From the NCBI RefSeq assembly GCF_018613695.1, contig NZ_JAGGPR010000008.1, positions 1 through 64,000 on the forward strand: DNA of 64,000 bases. Direction: 5' to 3'. Both the position numbers and the translations under genes were made by a program. The notes under the pieces were generated by a model. That model had not been told where the DNA came from, did not search any database, and was given only the letters and a program-made list of their open reading frames with translations. Of this stretch, positions 31,378-40,299 are shown piece after piece. Origin of the DNA: Arthrobacter sp. ISL-95 (GTDB lineage Bacteria > Actinomycetota > Actinomycetes > Actinomycetales > Micrococcaceae). Each line of letters opens with the position of its first letter. Positions within the stretch are counted from its first letter, which is position 1.

Positions 31378-33750
31378 CTAGCGGCGGAGCTTCAACACAC
31401 TGGCCTGACCACTGAGCCCGGCGGTGTCCAGCGTCAGGGTAGTCTTGCCCGCTGAGTCCGTTCCCAGGGTGCCCGCACCTTCCAGCACGCTGGACCAGGT
31501 GCCCTGAGGCAGGGTCAGCGTGAGACTGTCAGCCTTTTGAGTCGGCTCACTGACAGCCAGGCTGAGGACGTTACCGTGCCTGGAAAACACCACGCATGCG
31601 GGTCCCGAGGCTCCAAGATCCCCCGCCATCCCGGGCTTCCAAAACGTTGCGGCCGTGGTTTTCTCTGCTGTGAACTCCACAGATTGCGCCGTGGCATCGT
31701 TGCGGATCACCACGTGCTTGTTTCCCGTCGCAAGCTTGCTGCACTCCTTGGCCGACGCGCCGGGCGCCACCACATAGGCATAACTCTTAGGTGCGGCATC
31801 CGCACCGTGATCAACATAGATGGTTGCGAAGTTCCGCTGCTGCACAGTGGTACTCCCGTTGATATTCACTCCCGACCAGCTTCCGGAACGGCTCTCCCGG
31901 AGCACAGTCAGCGGGGACGAATCAAGGACGGCATAGCCTCCAAAACCTTCCAGGTGGACCCAACGATCCTTACTCAGCACAACAGCGCTACCGGCCGCTT
32001 CTGCGATGGTGCCCGACGCCGTCGTGAGTGCGTTGTTGCTTTGGTGGAGGTTGCGGTGGTCAACGATTGTTTCCACCCTGGCCCCGGAACCAGTGGTGAT
32101 GTCGGCGCCGAGGCAGACGGTGACGTCCCCGCTGACGAACCAGGACTTCCGGGCCGAAAGGCCAGTTCGGCCGGGACCCACCAAATGCTGTCCGACGGCG
32201 GCAACCTCGCCCAGCGCGGTGGCACCGCTCCATTCATTGGCTGGGACAGCAGCACCCCATTCACCCTCCACCTTGTCCGGCAAGGGCGTGGTGTCCACCG
32301 TGGTGCCGGGGAGGCGGTTGTAGTTGGCCGTGGCCCAGAAAGCGTCATCGAACTGGCCGAGGTCGGACGTGTAGAAGTAGGTCATGCCGGAACCGGTGTG
32401 ATAGCCGCGGTTATTCTCGCCGTTACCACACTCGTACCAGGCAATGCGGTTGCTGGACATGGAGAGCGACAATGCCCAGCCGGGTCCCCGGTGCATGGTG
32501 CGGTCCATCGCAGGGAAGAGCCTGTGGCCGGCCGGTTCCGCCACGGGGGCAATACCAGTGGCTTGGAGCTCCTTCACCAGTGCTGTTTTGGGCAGGCTGG
32601 CTCCTGCGAGGATGGGGCTGTAGGTATTGCGCACAATCCAACCCGCGCACAAACCTCTCCATCGAGCGGCAACAGCCGGATCCATTGCCCGAGCCAAGAG
32701 CAGGATGGCCTCGATAGCCGACGCACCGAGGTCATAGCCTGTGTTGGCCTCGCGGCTGATGCTCCTGCCTCGAACGGAATCAGCCATGGCCCCGTTGATC
32801 ATGACGGGCGCAAACGAACCCTCCACGGCGTCGAAGAAGATGCTGCGCGATGGGTCGGTGACCTCGAACGCCGTGCCCCCAAGCAGGGAAAACAACTTGG
32901 ACAGTCCGGTGAGCAGGACTACCCCGTAGGAGCCCGTGTACGGGGTGGTGCTGTGTTGGATGAACGACCCGTCGCGGAATATGCCGTCCCCGCTGGTCAC
33001 GTACTGCCACACCTGGCTGAGTCCGGCGACTGCATGGTTGAGTTTGGCCGAATCTTCTCCGGCCAAGGAGCGGATGATGATTCCCTGGCACAGGTCCACC
33101 CGGTTGGCGCCCACTGAGGTGATCTTGCCGCGCTTGGGTGGGAACTGCAGCCACGGGTCGGGCACAAAATGGTCGATCGCCGCGCAGTAGGCATTGCGCT
33201 CCTCGGTGGACAATTCCGCATGCAGAACCACCATGGCGTCAGCGAGTGCCCGGGGTACACCGATCTCCCAGGACCACCAGTTTCCTACCTCTTCCTTCCT
33301 GTCGTTGTAACAAAGGGTGTTGGCATCGGCGAGGCCTGCCTTGATGACGGCCAGCACCGAGGCGTCCCCGAACACCGCCGCGGTGGGAGTAGCCCATGCA
33401 GTGGCCAGCTGAGACAAGCGGGTGTAGGTGGTGACCATTTCCGCGTCCTTGGCGAAGGACAAGTCCGTGAACACCGACGTTCGGCCTGAAGCCCGGTTTA
33501 CTCTTGCCAGGGAGTCAGCGGCTTTATTGTTCAGGGCTGTGACGGCTTTGGCGAAGTCCGGATCGCCCGCCTGGATGACATTGCGGCCCGTAATCTGGTC
33601 AACCCAACGGTTTCGCAACGCTGCGAACTCCGCGGTGCCGGGTTCGGTTTCGGCCCAGGCGTTCTGAGCGAACATCGAACTGACAACTGCCGCCAGGGAT
33701 AGTGCGCCGGCACCCTGGAGCAGGGTCCTGCGGGGGAATTGAAGTGACAA
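31378..33750 (-). CDS. Polysaccharide lyase family 8 (chondroitin AC/hyaluronate lyase-like)
   Basis: The 790-residue secreted lyase starts at a TTG (33750) preceded by AGGAG at 7 bases. This gives a classical Tat signal: [19 protein letters not shown], then an AWA cleavage site. The alpha-toroid domain holds [13 protein letters not shown], and active-site N216, H266 and Y275 in [15 protein letters not shown]; beta-sandwich domains follow. The N-H spacing (50) and H-Y spacing (9) equal those I recall for Arthrobacter aurescens chondroitin AC lyase (N183, H233, Y242). It cleaves uronic-acid polysaccharides by beta-elimination. Xanthan lyase is the main alternative. No GH88 hydrolase for the unsaturated product is in the window. 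Confidence 0.88.
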   Translation of the reverse strand: MSLQFPRRTLLQGAGALSLAAVVSSMFAQNAWAETEPGTAEFAALRNRWVDQITGRNVIQAGDPDFAKAVTALNNKAADSLARVNRASGRTSVFTDLSFAKDAEMVTTYTRLSQLATAWATPTAAVFGDASVLAVIKAGLADANTLCYNDRKEEVGNWWSWEIGVPRALADAMVVLHAELSTEERNAYCAAIDHFVPDPWLQFPPKRGKITSVGANRVDLCQGIIIRSLAGEDSAKLNHAVAGLSQVWQYVTSGDGIFRDGSFIQHSTTPYTGSYGVVLLTGLSKLFSLLGGTAFEVTDPSRSIFFDAVEGSFAPVMINGAMADSVRGRSISREANTGYDLGASAIEAILLLARAMDPAVAARWRGLCAGWIVRNTYSPILAGASLPKTALVKELQATGIAPVAEPAGHRLFPAMDRTMHRGPGWALSLSMSSNRIAWYECGNGENNRGYHTGSGMTYFYTSDLGQFDDAFWATANYNRLPGTTVDTTPLPDKVEGEWGAAVPANEWSGATALGEVAAVGQHLVGPGRTGLSARKSWFVSGDVTVCLGADITTGSGARVETIVDHRNLHQSNNALTTASGTIAEAAGSAVVLSKDRWVHLEGFGGYAVLDSSPLTVLRESRSGSWSGVNINGSTTVQQRNFATIYVDHGADAAPKSYAYVVAPGASAKECSKLATGNKHVVIRNDATAQSVEFTAEKTTAATFWKPGMAGDLGASGPACVVFSRHGNVLSLAVSEPTQKADSLTLTLPQGTWSSVLEGAGTLGTDSAGKTTLTLDTAGLSGQASVLKLRR

Positions 33751-33873
33751 GGAGTTGCTCCTAACACTCGTGGCTGGACAGGGTCCGGCGTCCTTCGCCG
33801 GGTCCGCCACTGGCTTGGGTTGAAGTCAACGCGACGTGGAAGGGAGGAATAAAGCACTACCTGATCACTCCGG

Positions 33874-33948
33874 CCAATTCGCCGGAAACCTGCGAAACCC
33901 CCTGCAACTCTCCCCGTGTTTGGCACGTTTCCCGCGAACTCGGCGCAG
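33874..33948. repeat. Palindromic repeat, family 3 copy A
   Basis: The left arm AATTCGCCGGAA (33876-33887) and right arm TTCCCGCGAACTCGGCG (33929-33945) are imperfect inverted repeats. The same two arms recur at 48222-48275, inside a coding region. Here the copy lies upstream of the DinB-like gene. Confidence 0.65.
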
Positions 33949-33996
33949 AGGGGCGGAGCGAACTCGGAGCGGGCCCACTTGGGTAGAGTGCTCCCC

Positions 33997-34584
33997 ATGG
34001 ATGACAAAGCGACGCTTCTCACGTATATGCGGCTCCGCAGGGCGGACCTGCTCGGCAAGCTGGACGGGCTGAGTGAGTATGACGCCCGCAGGCCCATGAC
34101 ACCCACCGGCACCAATCTGTTGGGTTTGGTCAAGCATGTGGCCAGCGTGGAACTGGACTATTTCGGGGTGACCTTCGGACGGCCAAGTGGCAGGGACATG
34201 CCCTGGCTGGCGGACGACGCCCAACCGGATTCTGATATGTGGGTCCCTGCCACAGAGAGCCGGGAGGAAATCCTGGAGCTGCACCACTTCTCGGCCAAGC
34301 ACAGCGAGGAGACCATCGAATCCCTCCCTTTGGATGCGCCGGGCGTGGTGCCGTGGTGGTCTGAAGAGAAGAAGAACGTGACGCTCCACCAGATTCTGGT
34401 TCACATGTGCGTGGAGACAGCCCGCCATGCAGGGCATGCAGACATCATCCGGGAGCTCATCGACGGCTCCGCGGGACAAAGACCGGGCGATCCCAACATC
34501 CCGGGCCGGACCGCGGAAGAATGGGCAGCATACTGTGCCGGCATTAAGAGGGCGGCAGTGGAGGCAGGCAAAAGCACCGCTTGA
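33997..34584 (+). CDS. DinB/DUF664-family protein
   Basis: The 195-residue four-helix-bundle protein has conserved histidines: LVKHVASVELDYFG near residue 48, LHQILVHMCVETARHAGHAD near 135, and ELIDG. These three His positions are the usual divalent-metal ligands of DinB/YfiT-like thiol-dependent enzymes. Family members use mycothiol or bacillithiol as cosubstrate, but the reaction here is unknown. ATG 33997 is chosen by homology of the N-terminus; the frame runs back to 33916 into the repeat. Confidence 0.8.
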   Translation: MDDKATLLTYMRLRRADLLGKLDGLSEYDARRPMTPTGTNLLGLVKHVASVELDYFGVTFGRPSGRDMPWLADDAQPDSDMWVPATESREEILELHHFSAKHSEETIESLPLDAPGVVPWWSEEKKNVTLHQILVHMCVETARHAGHADIIRELIDGSAGQRPGDPNIPGRTAEEWAAYCAGIKRAAVEAGKSTA

Positions 34585-34649
34585 ACCTTCACAGCCCCCG
34601 CATATGTTGGGCAAACCTCCGGCGTAGCCTCGCTCCGTAGAAATGAGGC

Positions 34650-35639
34650 ATGACTCCTCAACAGACTGAACAGCGCAAGGGCGGCCGGACACGGCGCGCC
34701 GTGATCTCCGCCGTCCTGGCGGTCACTCTTTCTGCCGGGGGTGCCGCTGCGTGGGCACTGGACCGATTTGTGGTCCCGCATGCTGAGATCACCAACGTCT
34801 CCGAGTACGAGGCAAGCCAAGCCGGCACCACAACTACAGACAGCACGACGGCGGACGCCGCCTCCGCAGCGACGGCGAGCGCCGTGGTCACCGATACTTC
34901 GTACACATCCGGGGGCACCGGCGTCACTATCTCTACGGTGACCACCGGCAGCGGCGATGATACCGTGACGTACTCCGTTGCCGACGTCGTGCTTGATGAA
35001 GCAACGACGTTGAAGTCGGCGTTTGCCGAGGACACGTACGGCGAGAACATCACCGAGACCACGTCCGCGATTGCCCAGGATCACAACGCCATTTTCGCCA
35101 TCAACGGCGACTACTACGGTTTCCGGGATACGGGCATTGTGATCCGGAACGGTGTGGTGTACCGGGATGAGGGCGCCCGGCAGGGACTCGTGTTTTACAA
35201 GGACGGCACCGTCAAGGTGTACGACGAAACCGCCACCACTGCTGAGCAACTGATCGCGGACGGCGCGTGGAACACGCTCTCCTTCGGCCCTTCCCTGCTG
35301 GACAACGGCCAGATCGCTTCCAGCATTGAGGACGTTGAGGTTGATACAAACTTCGGCAACCACTCCATCCAGGGCGAGCAGCCCCGCACCGCCGTCGGCG
35401 TCATTGATGAGAACCACCTGGTGTTCGTGGTGGTGGACGGCCGCAGTCCCGGCTACAGCGCCGGCGTCACCATGACGGGTCTCGCCCAGATCATGAAGGA
35501 CCTGGGCGCCACCACCGCCTACAACATTGACGGCGGAGGCTCCTCCACCATGTACTTCAACGGATCCTTGGTGAACAACCCGCTCGGCGAGAACAAAGAG
35601 CGCGGCACCTCGGACATCCTCTACATCGCCCAGTCATGA
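34650..35639 (+). CDS. Phosphodiester glycosidase (NAGPA-domain) membrane-anchored protein
   Basis: The 329-residue protein has a cytoplasmic basic tip, one transmembrane helix (about 16-38) and a Ser/Thr/Ala linker. The extracellular NAGPA/DUF2233 domain shows FAINGDYYGFRDTGIVIRNG, PRTAVGVIDENHLVFVVVDG and YNIDGGGSSTMYFNG. Family members cleave the phosphodiester between a sugar and a phosphate group, as in uncovering of mannose-6-phosphate or trimming of cell-wall phosphoglycans. GAGG lies upstream of the ATG. Its stop overlaps the next ATG (ATGA), which starts a chain of four coupled genes. Confidence 0.85.
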   Translation: MTPQQTEQRKGGRTRRAVISAVLAVTLSAGGAAAWALDRFVVPHAEITNVSEYEASQAGTTTTDSTTADAASAATASAVVTDTSYTSGGTGVTISTVTTGSGDDTVTYSVADVVLDEATTLKSAFAEDTYGENITETTSAIAQDHNAIFAINGDYYGFRDTGIVIRNGVVYRDEGARQGLVFYKDGTVKVYDETATTAEQLIADGAWNTLSFGPSLLDNGQIASSIEDVEVDTNFGNHSIQGEQPRTAVGVIDENHLVFVVVDGRSPGYSAGVTMTGLAQIMKDLGATTAYNIDGGGSSTMYFNGSLVNNPLGENKERGTSDILYIAQS

Positions 35640-36802
35640 TCATCCTGGTACCGGCCTACGAGCCAGACCATCAACTCACCACCCTTGTCCGCGATCTTCT
35701 GGAAATCGATCCGTGGCTGACGATCGTGGTGGTGGACGACGGCTCCGGGCCTGACTACAAGGACACGTTCGACGACGCCGCACGGCTTGGGTGCCATGTG
35801 CTCAGTTACGCAGTCAATGGCGGAAAAGGCCACGCGCTCAAGTGTGGTTTTGCTTTCATCGCAGCGGAGCTTCCTGGCCACGATGTGGTCTGCGCCGACA
35901 GCGACGGGCAGCACGCAGTCGTGGACATTCTTGCCGTGGCGGACCGGGTACGGAGGGTCACCGGTGCAATGGTGCTGGGTTGCCGGAGTTTCACGGGAGA
36001 TGTCCCGGCCCGGAGCAGGCTGGGCAACACAGTGACCCGGGGGTTGTTCAGGCTGGCGACGGGTCAACGGATCACGGACACGCAAACCGGTCTCCGCGGC
36101 TACAGGGCTGACATGCTCCCGTGGTTACTGACCGTGCGCGGCGAACGCTACGAGTACGAACTGAACCTTCTCCTTGAGGCGAAACAGGCCGGCTACGAAA
36201 TCGGCGCAGTGGAAATAGCCACCGTCTACCTGGACCACAACTCGGGCTCGCACTTCCGTCCTGTGGCTGACTCCCTGCGGATCTATGCACCTCTGCTGAA
36301 GTTCCTGGGCTCGTCCATGTCCGCTTTCGGGGTGGACATGATGATGTTCCTCCTCCTCAGCGCGTTGACGGACTCACTCCTGCTGGCGGTGGTGGGAGCC
36401 CGGCTGGTGAGCGCCACCGTGAACTTCATGGTCAACCGCCGGCTGGTCTTTGAGCACGGAAGGGAGACCTCGTTCAGAGCCGCAGCCACGGGGTATGTGG
36501 GGCTGGTGGTTGTCCTGTTGTCCGCCAACTACGCCGCGATGTGGTCCCTCACCTCATTGGCCGTCCCGGGCATCCTGGCCAAGGTGGTCACGGAGATGAC
36601 CCTTCTGGGTATCAGCTACGCGGTGCAGCAACGCTTCCTGTTTGTCCGCAAGGTACGGGCCATTCCAACCGAGCCAATCACGCCTGGCCAACAGTCCACC
36701 GTGGGAACACATATCCCGGCCTTGGTCAGGGCACAGTTTCAGCACAGCCTGGCCGGGAAAAGTGGAGATCAATCCCCTAAGAGATTCCGGAGTAACCGAT
36801 GA
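35636..36802 (+). CDS. GT2 glycosyltransferase fused to a GtrA-like flippase domain
   Basis: In this 388-residue protein, residues 1-220 are a GT-A family 2 glycosyltransferase (IILVPAYEPD, VVVDDGSG, NGGKGHALKCGF, ADSDGQH, TDTQTGLRGY) like polyprenyl-phosphate sugar synthases. Residues about 222-345 form a four-helix GtrA domain (FGVDMMMFLLLSALTDS, NFMVNRRLVF). Such pairs make and flip lipid-linked sugars for transfer outside the membrane. A polar 45-residue tail ends the protein. ATGA overlaps on both sides place it inside a tightly coupled operon. Confidence 0.88.
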   Translation: MIILVPAYEPDHQLTTLVRDLLEIDPWLTIVVVDDGSGPDYKDTFDDAARLGCHVLSYAVNGGKGHALKCGFAFIAAELPGHDVVCADSDGQHAVVDILAVADRVRRVTGAMVLGCRSFTGDVPARSRLGNTVTRGLFRLATGQRITDTQTGLRGYRADMLPWLLTVRGERYEYELNLLLEAKQAGYEIGAVEIATVYLDHNSGSHFRPVADSLRIYAPLLKFLGSSMSAFGVDMMMFLLLSALTDSLLLAVVGARLVSATVNFMVNRRLVFEHGRETSFRAAATGYVGLVVVLLSANYAAMWSLTSLAVPGILAKVVTEMTLLGISYAVQQRFLFVRKVRAIPTEPITPGQQSTVGTHIPALVRAQFQHSLAGKSGDQSPKRFRSNR

Positions 36803-37482
36803 ACACCATCATCCTCATCGCGGCAGACCTGGCCGCCATCACCATTTTGACGCTCGCCCTCTACCTTCGCCGGCACCGCCGCCGCGACCTTGTGGTTTCC
36901 TACCTGGGAATGAACGTGGGTGTGCTGGCGGTTGCCACGGCTTTGTCCGGTTCAGCAGCCGGGGTTGGCCTGGGGCTGGGTTTGTTCGGTGTTCTCTCCA
37001 TCATCCGGCTCCGGTCCACTGAGCTCGCCCAGCATGAAGTGGCCTACTACTTCTCGGCGCTGGGGCTGGGCTTGATCGCTGGCATCGGCGTCGAGCCGCT
37101 CTGGCTGACGCTTTCCCTGATGGCCTTGGTGCTGCTGGTGATGTTCGTCGGAGACAACCCCCGAGTCCTCCCGGCCTACCGCCATCAGACCGTAGTGCTG
37201 GACCGGGCCATCAACAGCGAACCCGAACTCTACGCACGGCTGGAGGGAGTCCTCAACGGCACTGTCCACTCGGCCACCATCCAGGAGCTGGATCTGGTGA
37301 ACGACAAAACAATCGTTGACGTTCGGTATGCGGTCCGGGCAGCACAGCCCCGGCACCCGCAGCTCGGTTTCGACCAGCCGTCCGGGGCCCTCTCCCCGGC
37401 ACCGCAGGAACTACCCGCGGAGCCTGTCCAGCCAGCGCCGCATACCCAGCAGTCCGTGCCCACCTCTGCGGGTGTAGCGTGA
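36799..37482 (+). CDS. DUF4956 membrane protein
   Basis: The 227-residue protein has about four hydrophobic helices in residues 1-120 and a cytoplasmic ferredoxin-like C-terminal part (VVLDRAINSEPELYARLEGVL, ATIQELDLVNDKTIVDVRY), then a proline/glutamine-rich tail. GLFGVLSIIRLRSTE is the family hallmark. DUF4956 genes regularly adjoin VTC-domain genes in bacteria; the job is not known. ATGA overlaps with both neighbours imply fixed stoichiometry with the glycosyltransferase and the VTC protein. Confidence 0.85.
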   Translation: MNTIILIAADLAAITILTLALYLRRHRRRDLVVSYLGMNVGVLAVATALSGSAAGVGLGLGLFGVLSIIRLRSTELAQHEVAYYFSALGLGLIAGIGVEPLWLTLSLMALVLLVMFVGDNPRVLPAYRHQTVVLDRAINSEPELYARLEGVLNGTVHSATIQELDLVNDKTIVDVRYAVRAAQPRHPQLGFDQPSGALSPAPQELPAEPVQPAPHTQQSVPTSAGVA

Positions 37483-38267
37483 ACCGCGTCGACGCCGAAC
37501 CGATCATTCCGCAGCTAAGCCGGCTACCCGCCGTCGGACTGGAAGAACTCACCACGGAAGCTGCCCTGCTGACCCGGGTGGACCGCAAGTATCTGGTGCC
37601 GTCGGCTACGGCCCGGCAGATCCTCTCCACCTTCAGTTCACAGGCCCGGGTCCTGGAAATGGGCGGGAAGCGCACGTTCTCTTACGACTCCGTGTACTTC
37701 GACACCCCCGGTTTGGACAGTTACTTGCTGGCCGCGCATGGCCGGCGCCGTCGGTTCAAGATCCGCACCCGAACCTATGTGGACAGTGCAGTGAGCTTCC
37801 TCGAAGTGAAGACCGAAGGTGCCCGGGAAGCGACCGTCAAGGAACGGATTCCGTACGAGCTATGCGACCGGGAACGGCTCACCGAAGAAGGACTGGCGTA
37901 CGTGAACGAAACGCTGGCCGCGGTGATCGGGGACGTGCGCTTCGGCCCTCTTGAGCCTGTAATTTCCACCCGATACCACCGCACCACGTTGTTCCTCCCC
38001 GAATCCGGAAGCCGCGCGACGATCGACTCCGACGTCATCTGGCAGAGCCCCGACGGCCAGCCATGGGTCCTGGACAACGCCGTGGTGGTGGAAACGAAGT
38101 CCGGTTCCGCTCCCGGCCCTTTGGACAGGCACCTTTGGGCGCACGGCGTTCGGCCATGCCGCATCTCAAAGTTCGCCACCGGCATGGCCGCGCTCCACCC
38201 CGAGCTTCCAGCCAACCGCTGGAATCAAACCCTCCGGCGCAGGATGCCCCTGCGTCCCCTTCACTGA
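37479..38267 (+). CDS. VTC-domain (polyphosphate polymerase-like) protein
   Basis: The 262-residue protein has the VTC tunnel fold seen in eukaryotic vacuolar transporter chaperone Vtc4: LLTRVDRKYLV, SYDSVYFDTPGLDSY, RRRRFKIRTRTY, FLEVKTEG, ISTRYHRTTLF and a late VVVETKSGS glutamate. The basic residues and the glutamate match the CYTH-like polyphosphate-binding site. In yeast it polymerises ATP gamma-phosphate into polyphosphate. Bacterial versions are untested in most cases. It has no membrane segment and may dock on the DUF4956 partner. Confidence 0.85.
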   Translation: MNRVDAEPIIPQLSRLPAVGLEELTTEAALLTRVDRKYLVPSATARQILSTFSSQARVLEMGGKRTFSYDSVYFDTPGLDSYLLAAHGRRRRFKIRTRTYVDSAVSFLEVKTEGAREATVKERIPYELCDRERLTEEGLAYVNETLAAVIGDVRFGPLEPVISTRYHRTTLFLPESGSRATIDSDVIWQSPDGQPWVLDNAVVVETKSGSAPGPLDRHLWAHGVRPCRISKFATGMAALHPELPANRWNQTLRRRMPLRPLH

Positions 38268-38292
38268 CTTTCCACAGACTTAGGAACCCCCC

Positions 38293-39885
38293 ATGCGCCC
38301 TTTCCGCACTTCCCTTTCCGTTGCCGCCGTCGCCCTGGCCATCTCCCTGGCCGGCTGCTCCACCGCCACCACCAGCTCGACTTCAACCAGCTCGACCTCC
38401 AGCGACTCCGGGACAACCACCACAAACCAACAGGCAGTCACCGCCGGCACCATAGAAGAAGACACCCACTACGACAGCGATGACCTCACGTGGGACGCCG
38501 CAACCGAAGTGGCAATCAGCCTGGCCGACGGCGGCAGCAAAGTGACGTCGTCGGCCTCCACCGGCGTGGCTGTAGACGGCAACACTGTCACCATCAGTGC
38601 AGCTGGAACCTATCACCTCAGCGGTTCGCTCAGCGACGGCCGAATTGTGGTGGCCGCGGGAGAACAAGACACCGTGCGGATCATCCTGGACGGCGTGGAA
38701 CTGGGCAACTCCTCCGGCTCGCCGTTTGTGGTGCAGAGCGCGGACGAGGCAATCGTGTACTTGGAAGACGGCAGCACCAACACGCTAACCGACGCCACCA
38801 CCTACGCCGACCAAAGCGAGGACGCCCCCAACGCGGCGCTCTACTCCATGGCCGACCTGACCATCGCCGGAACCGGTTCCCTCACTGTCAACGGGAAATC
38901 CAACGACGGCATCGTTTCCAAGGACGGCCTGGTGATGGCCGCCGGCAAGGTCACTGTGGACGCGGTGGACGACGGAATCCGGGGCAAGGACTACACCGTC
39001 CTCTTGGACGGCGCCTACCAGGTGACCGCGGGCGGAGACGGAGTGAAGGCTGACAATGACACGGACGAAGGGCGCGGTTGGCTCCTGGTCAGCGGCGGCT
39101 CATTGACAGTCAACGCCGGCGACGACGGCGTGAAAGCCTACAACGCCCTCACTGTTTCCGGCGGAACCGTCGCCGTAGCCGAATCCGAGGAAGGCTTGGA
39201 GGCACAACACATCGCCATCTCCGGCGGTGATGTCACGGTCACCTCAAATGACGACGGTGTGAACGCCTCGGGCGGCTCGACCACCAGCACCGACGCCGGC
39301 GCGGCCGGTGGCGGCCCCGGTGGCGGAGGTATGGGCGGTGGTGAGATGGCAGCCGGCGACTACACCGTAGACGTTTCCGGCGGGACCCTGACCATCAACT
39401 CCGAGGGCGACGGCCTGGACTCCAACGGCAGCGCCACCATCTCCGGCGGCACCGTGGTGGTAAACGGTCCTACCAATGACGGCAACGGTGCCTTGGACGT
39501 CAACGGCGAGTTGGTAGTCACCGGCGGAACCGTGGCAGCGGCTGGCAGTGCCGGAATGGCAGTGACGCCAGTAACCTCGTCCACGCAGTCAGGTGTCCAG
39601 CTGACGTTTGACTCGCCTGTCTCTGCCGGTACGCCTGTGCATATTGTTGACTCCTCCGGGGCGGTGGTTGCAACGTTCGTGACCACCAAGGCCGTTTCGT
39701 CCCTGGTGTTCTCGTCCTCCGCGATCAGCGCTGGTGGGACGTACACGGTGTACACAGGGGGCAACGCTGATGCTGATTCCGGTGTGACAACCGGGTCCAT
39801 CTCCGGTGCCGAGGAGCAAGGAACCGTGACGGCGGGCGAGTACACCCAGGCCCAGGGCCCGGGTGGTGGCGGAGGCCGCTGGTAA
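38293..39885 (+). CDS. DUF4353 beta-helix lipoprotein (carbohydrate-binding)
   Basis: The 530-residue protein has a lipoprotein signal (ISLAGCS; Cys22) and a Ser/Thr linker. A long repetitive region follows in which motifs of the type GGDGVKADN, AGDDGVKAYN, SNDDGVNASG and SEGDGLDSNG recur about every 30 residues, alternating with SGG-T-V strands. This is a right-handed beta-helix. Gly-rich loops (GGGPGGGGMGGGEMA and C-terminal GPGGGGGRW) interrupt and end it. DUF4353 proteins are annotated as carbohydrate-binding and co-occur with VTC/DUF4956 genes. It lies 25 bases after the VTC gene and closes the operon. Confidence 0.82.
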   Translation: MRPFRTSLSVAAVALAISLAGCSTATTSSTSTSSTSSDSGTTTTNQQAVTAGTIEEDTHYDSDDLTWDAATEVAISLADGGSKVTSSASTGVAVDGNTVTISAAGTYHLSGSLSDGRIVVAAGEQDTVRIILDGVELGNSSGSPFVVQSADEAIVYLEDGSTNTLTDATTYADQSEDAPNAALYSMADLTIAGTGSLTVNGKSNDGIVSKDGLVMAAGKVTVDAVDDGIRGKDYTVLLDGAYQVTAGGDGVKADNDTDEGRGWLLVSGGSLTVNAGDDGVKAYNALTVSGGTVAVAESEEGLEAQHIAISGGDVTVTSNDDGVNASGGSTTSTDAGAAGGGPGGGGMGGGEMAAGDYTVDVSGGTLTINSEGDGLDSNGSATISGGTVVVNGPTNDGNGALDVNGELVVTGGTVAAAGSAGMAVTPVTSSTQSGVQLTFDSPVSAGTPVHIVDSSGAVVATFVTTKAVSSLVFSSSAISAGGTYTVYTGGNADADSGVTTGSISGAEEQGTVTAGEYTQAQGPGGGGGRW

Positions 39886-40299
39886 GTCCGAACAATGGGG
39901 ACCGGGTTTCGGCCCAGTCCCCCACTGACGTGTTTTCAAGTGGCGGCTAGAGCCGATGGCATACTACGTTGCGATATCTGAAGGCAGATGCCCCCGTGAC
40001 CTTGGCGAGCCCTCATAGTCAGCTCCGCGTGGATTCCTGACCTCTTTTGAGCCACAGGACGGCATAATCAACCTATTTGGGGTGTATTTACCCACCCAAC
40101 CCTTCATTGGGGGTCACGAAGCCACAGGCCAGTGCCTCCCCTTGATCTCCGGTCACATTCTGTTTACACGGCAACCATGGCCTTTTGGTATCCCAAAGTG
40201 TAATCTCCATCACATTCCCTCATGTGATATTCGCATTCCGCATGACGGAACATTCGGGTGGCATTGAATGAACCTTCAGAGCTCAGATAGGAGCGCACT
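39886..40299. promoter_or_regulatory. Intergenic region upstream of the MFS/racemase-like pair
   Basis: No gene is seen in these 414 bases, and AT content is higher than in the flanks. Two inverted repeats lie near the MFS start: ATCACA/TGTGAT (40209-40228) and TTCCGCATGACGGAA (40236-40250). Both are plausible regulator sites. No convincing terminator for the DUF4353 gene was found. Confidence 0.5.
40236..40250. promoter_or_regulatory. TTCCG-n5-CGGAA operator candidate
   Basis: A perfect 5-base inverted repeat with a 5-base centre lies 50 bases before the MFS start codon. Its form resembles sites of IclR or GntR regulators, but no regulator gene adjoins. Confidence 0.45.

Noticed and set aside
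40082..40267. A 61-codon plus-strand frame in the gap before the MFS gene
   Set aside because: It has no ribosome site, contains the candidate operators and shows no recognisable sequence.
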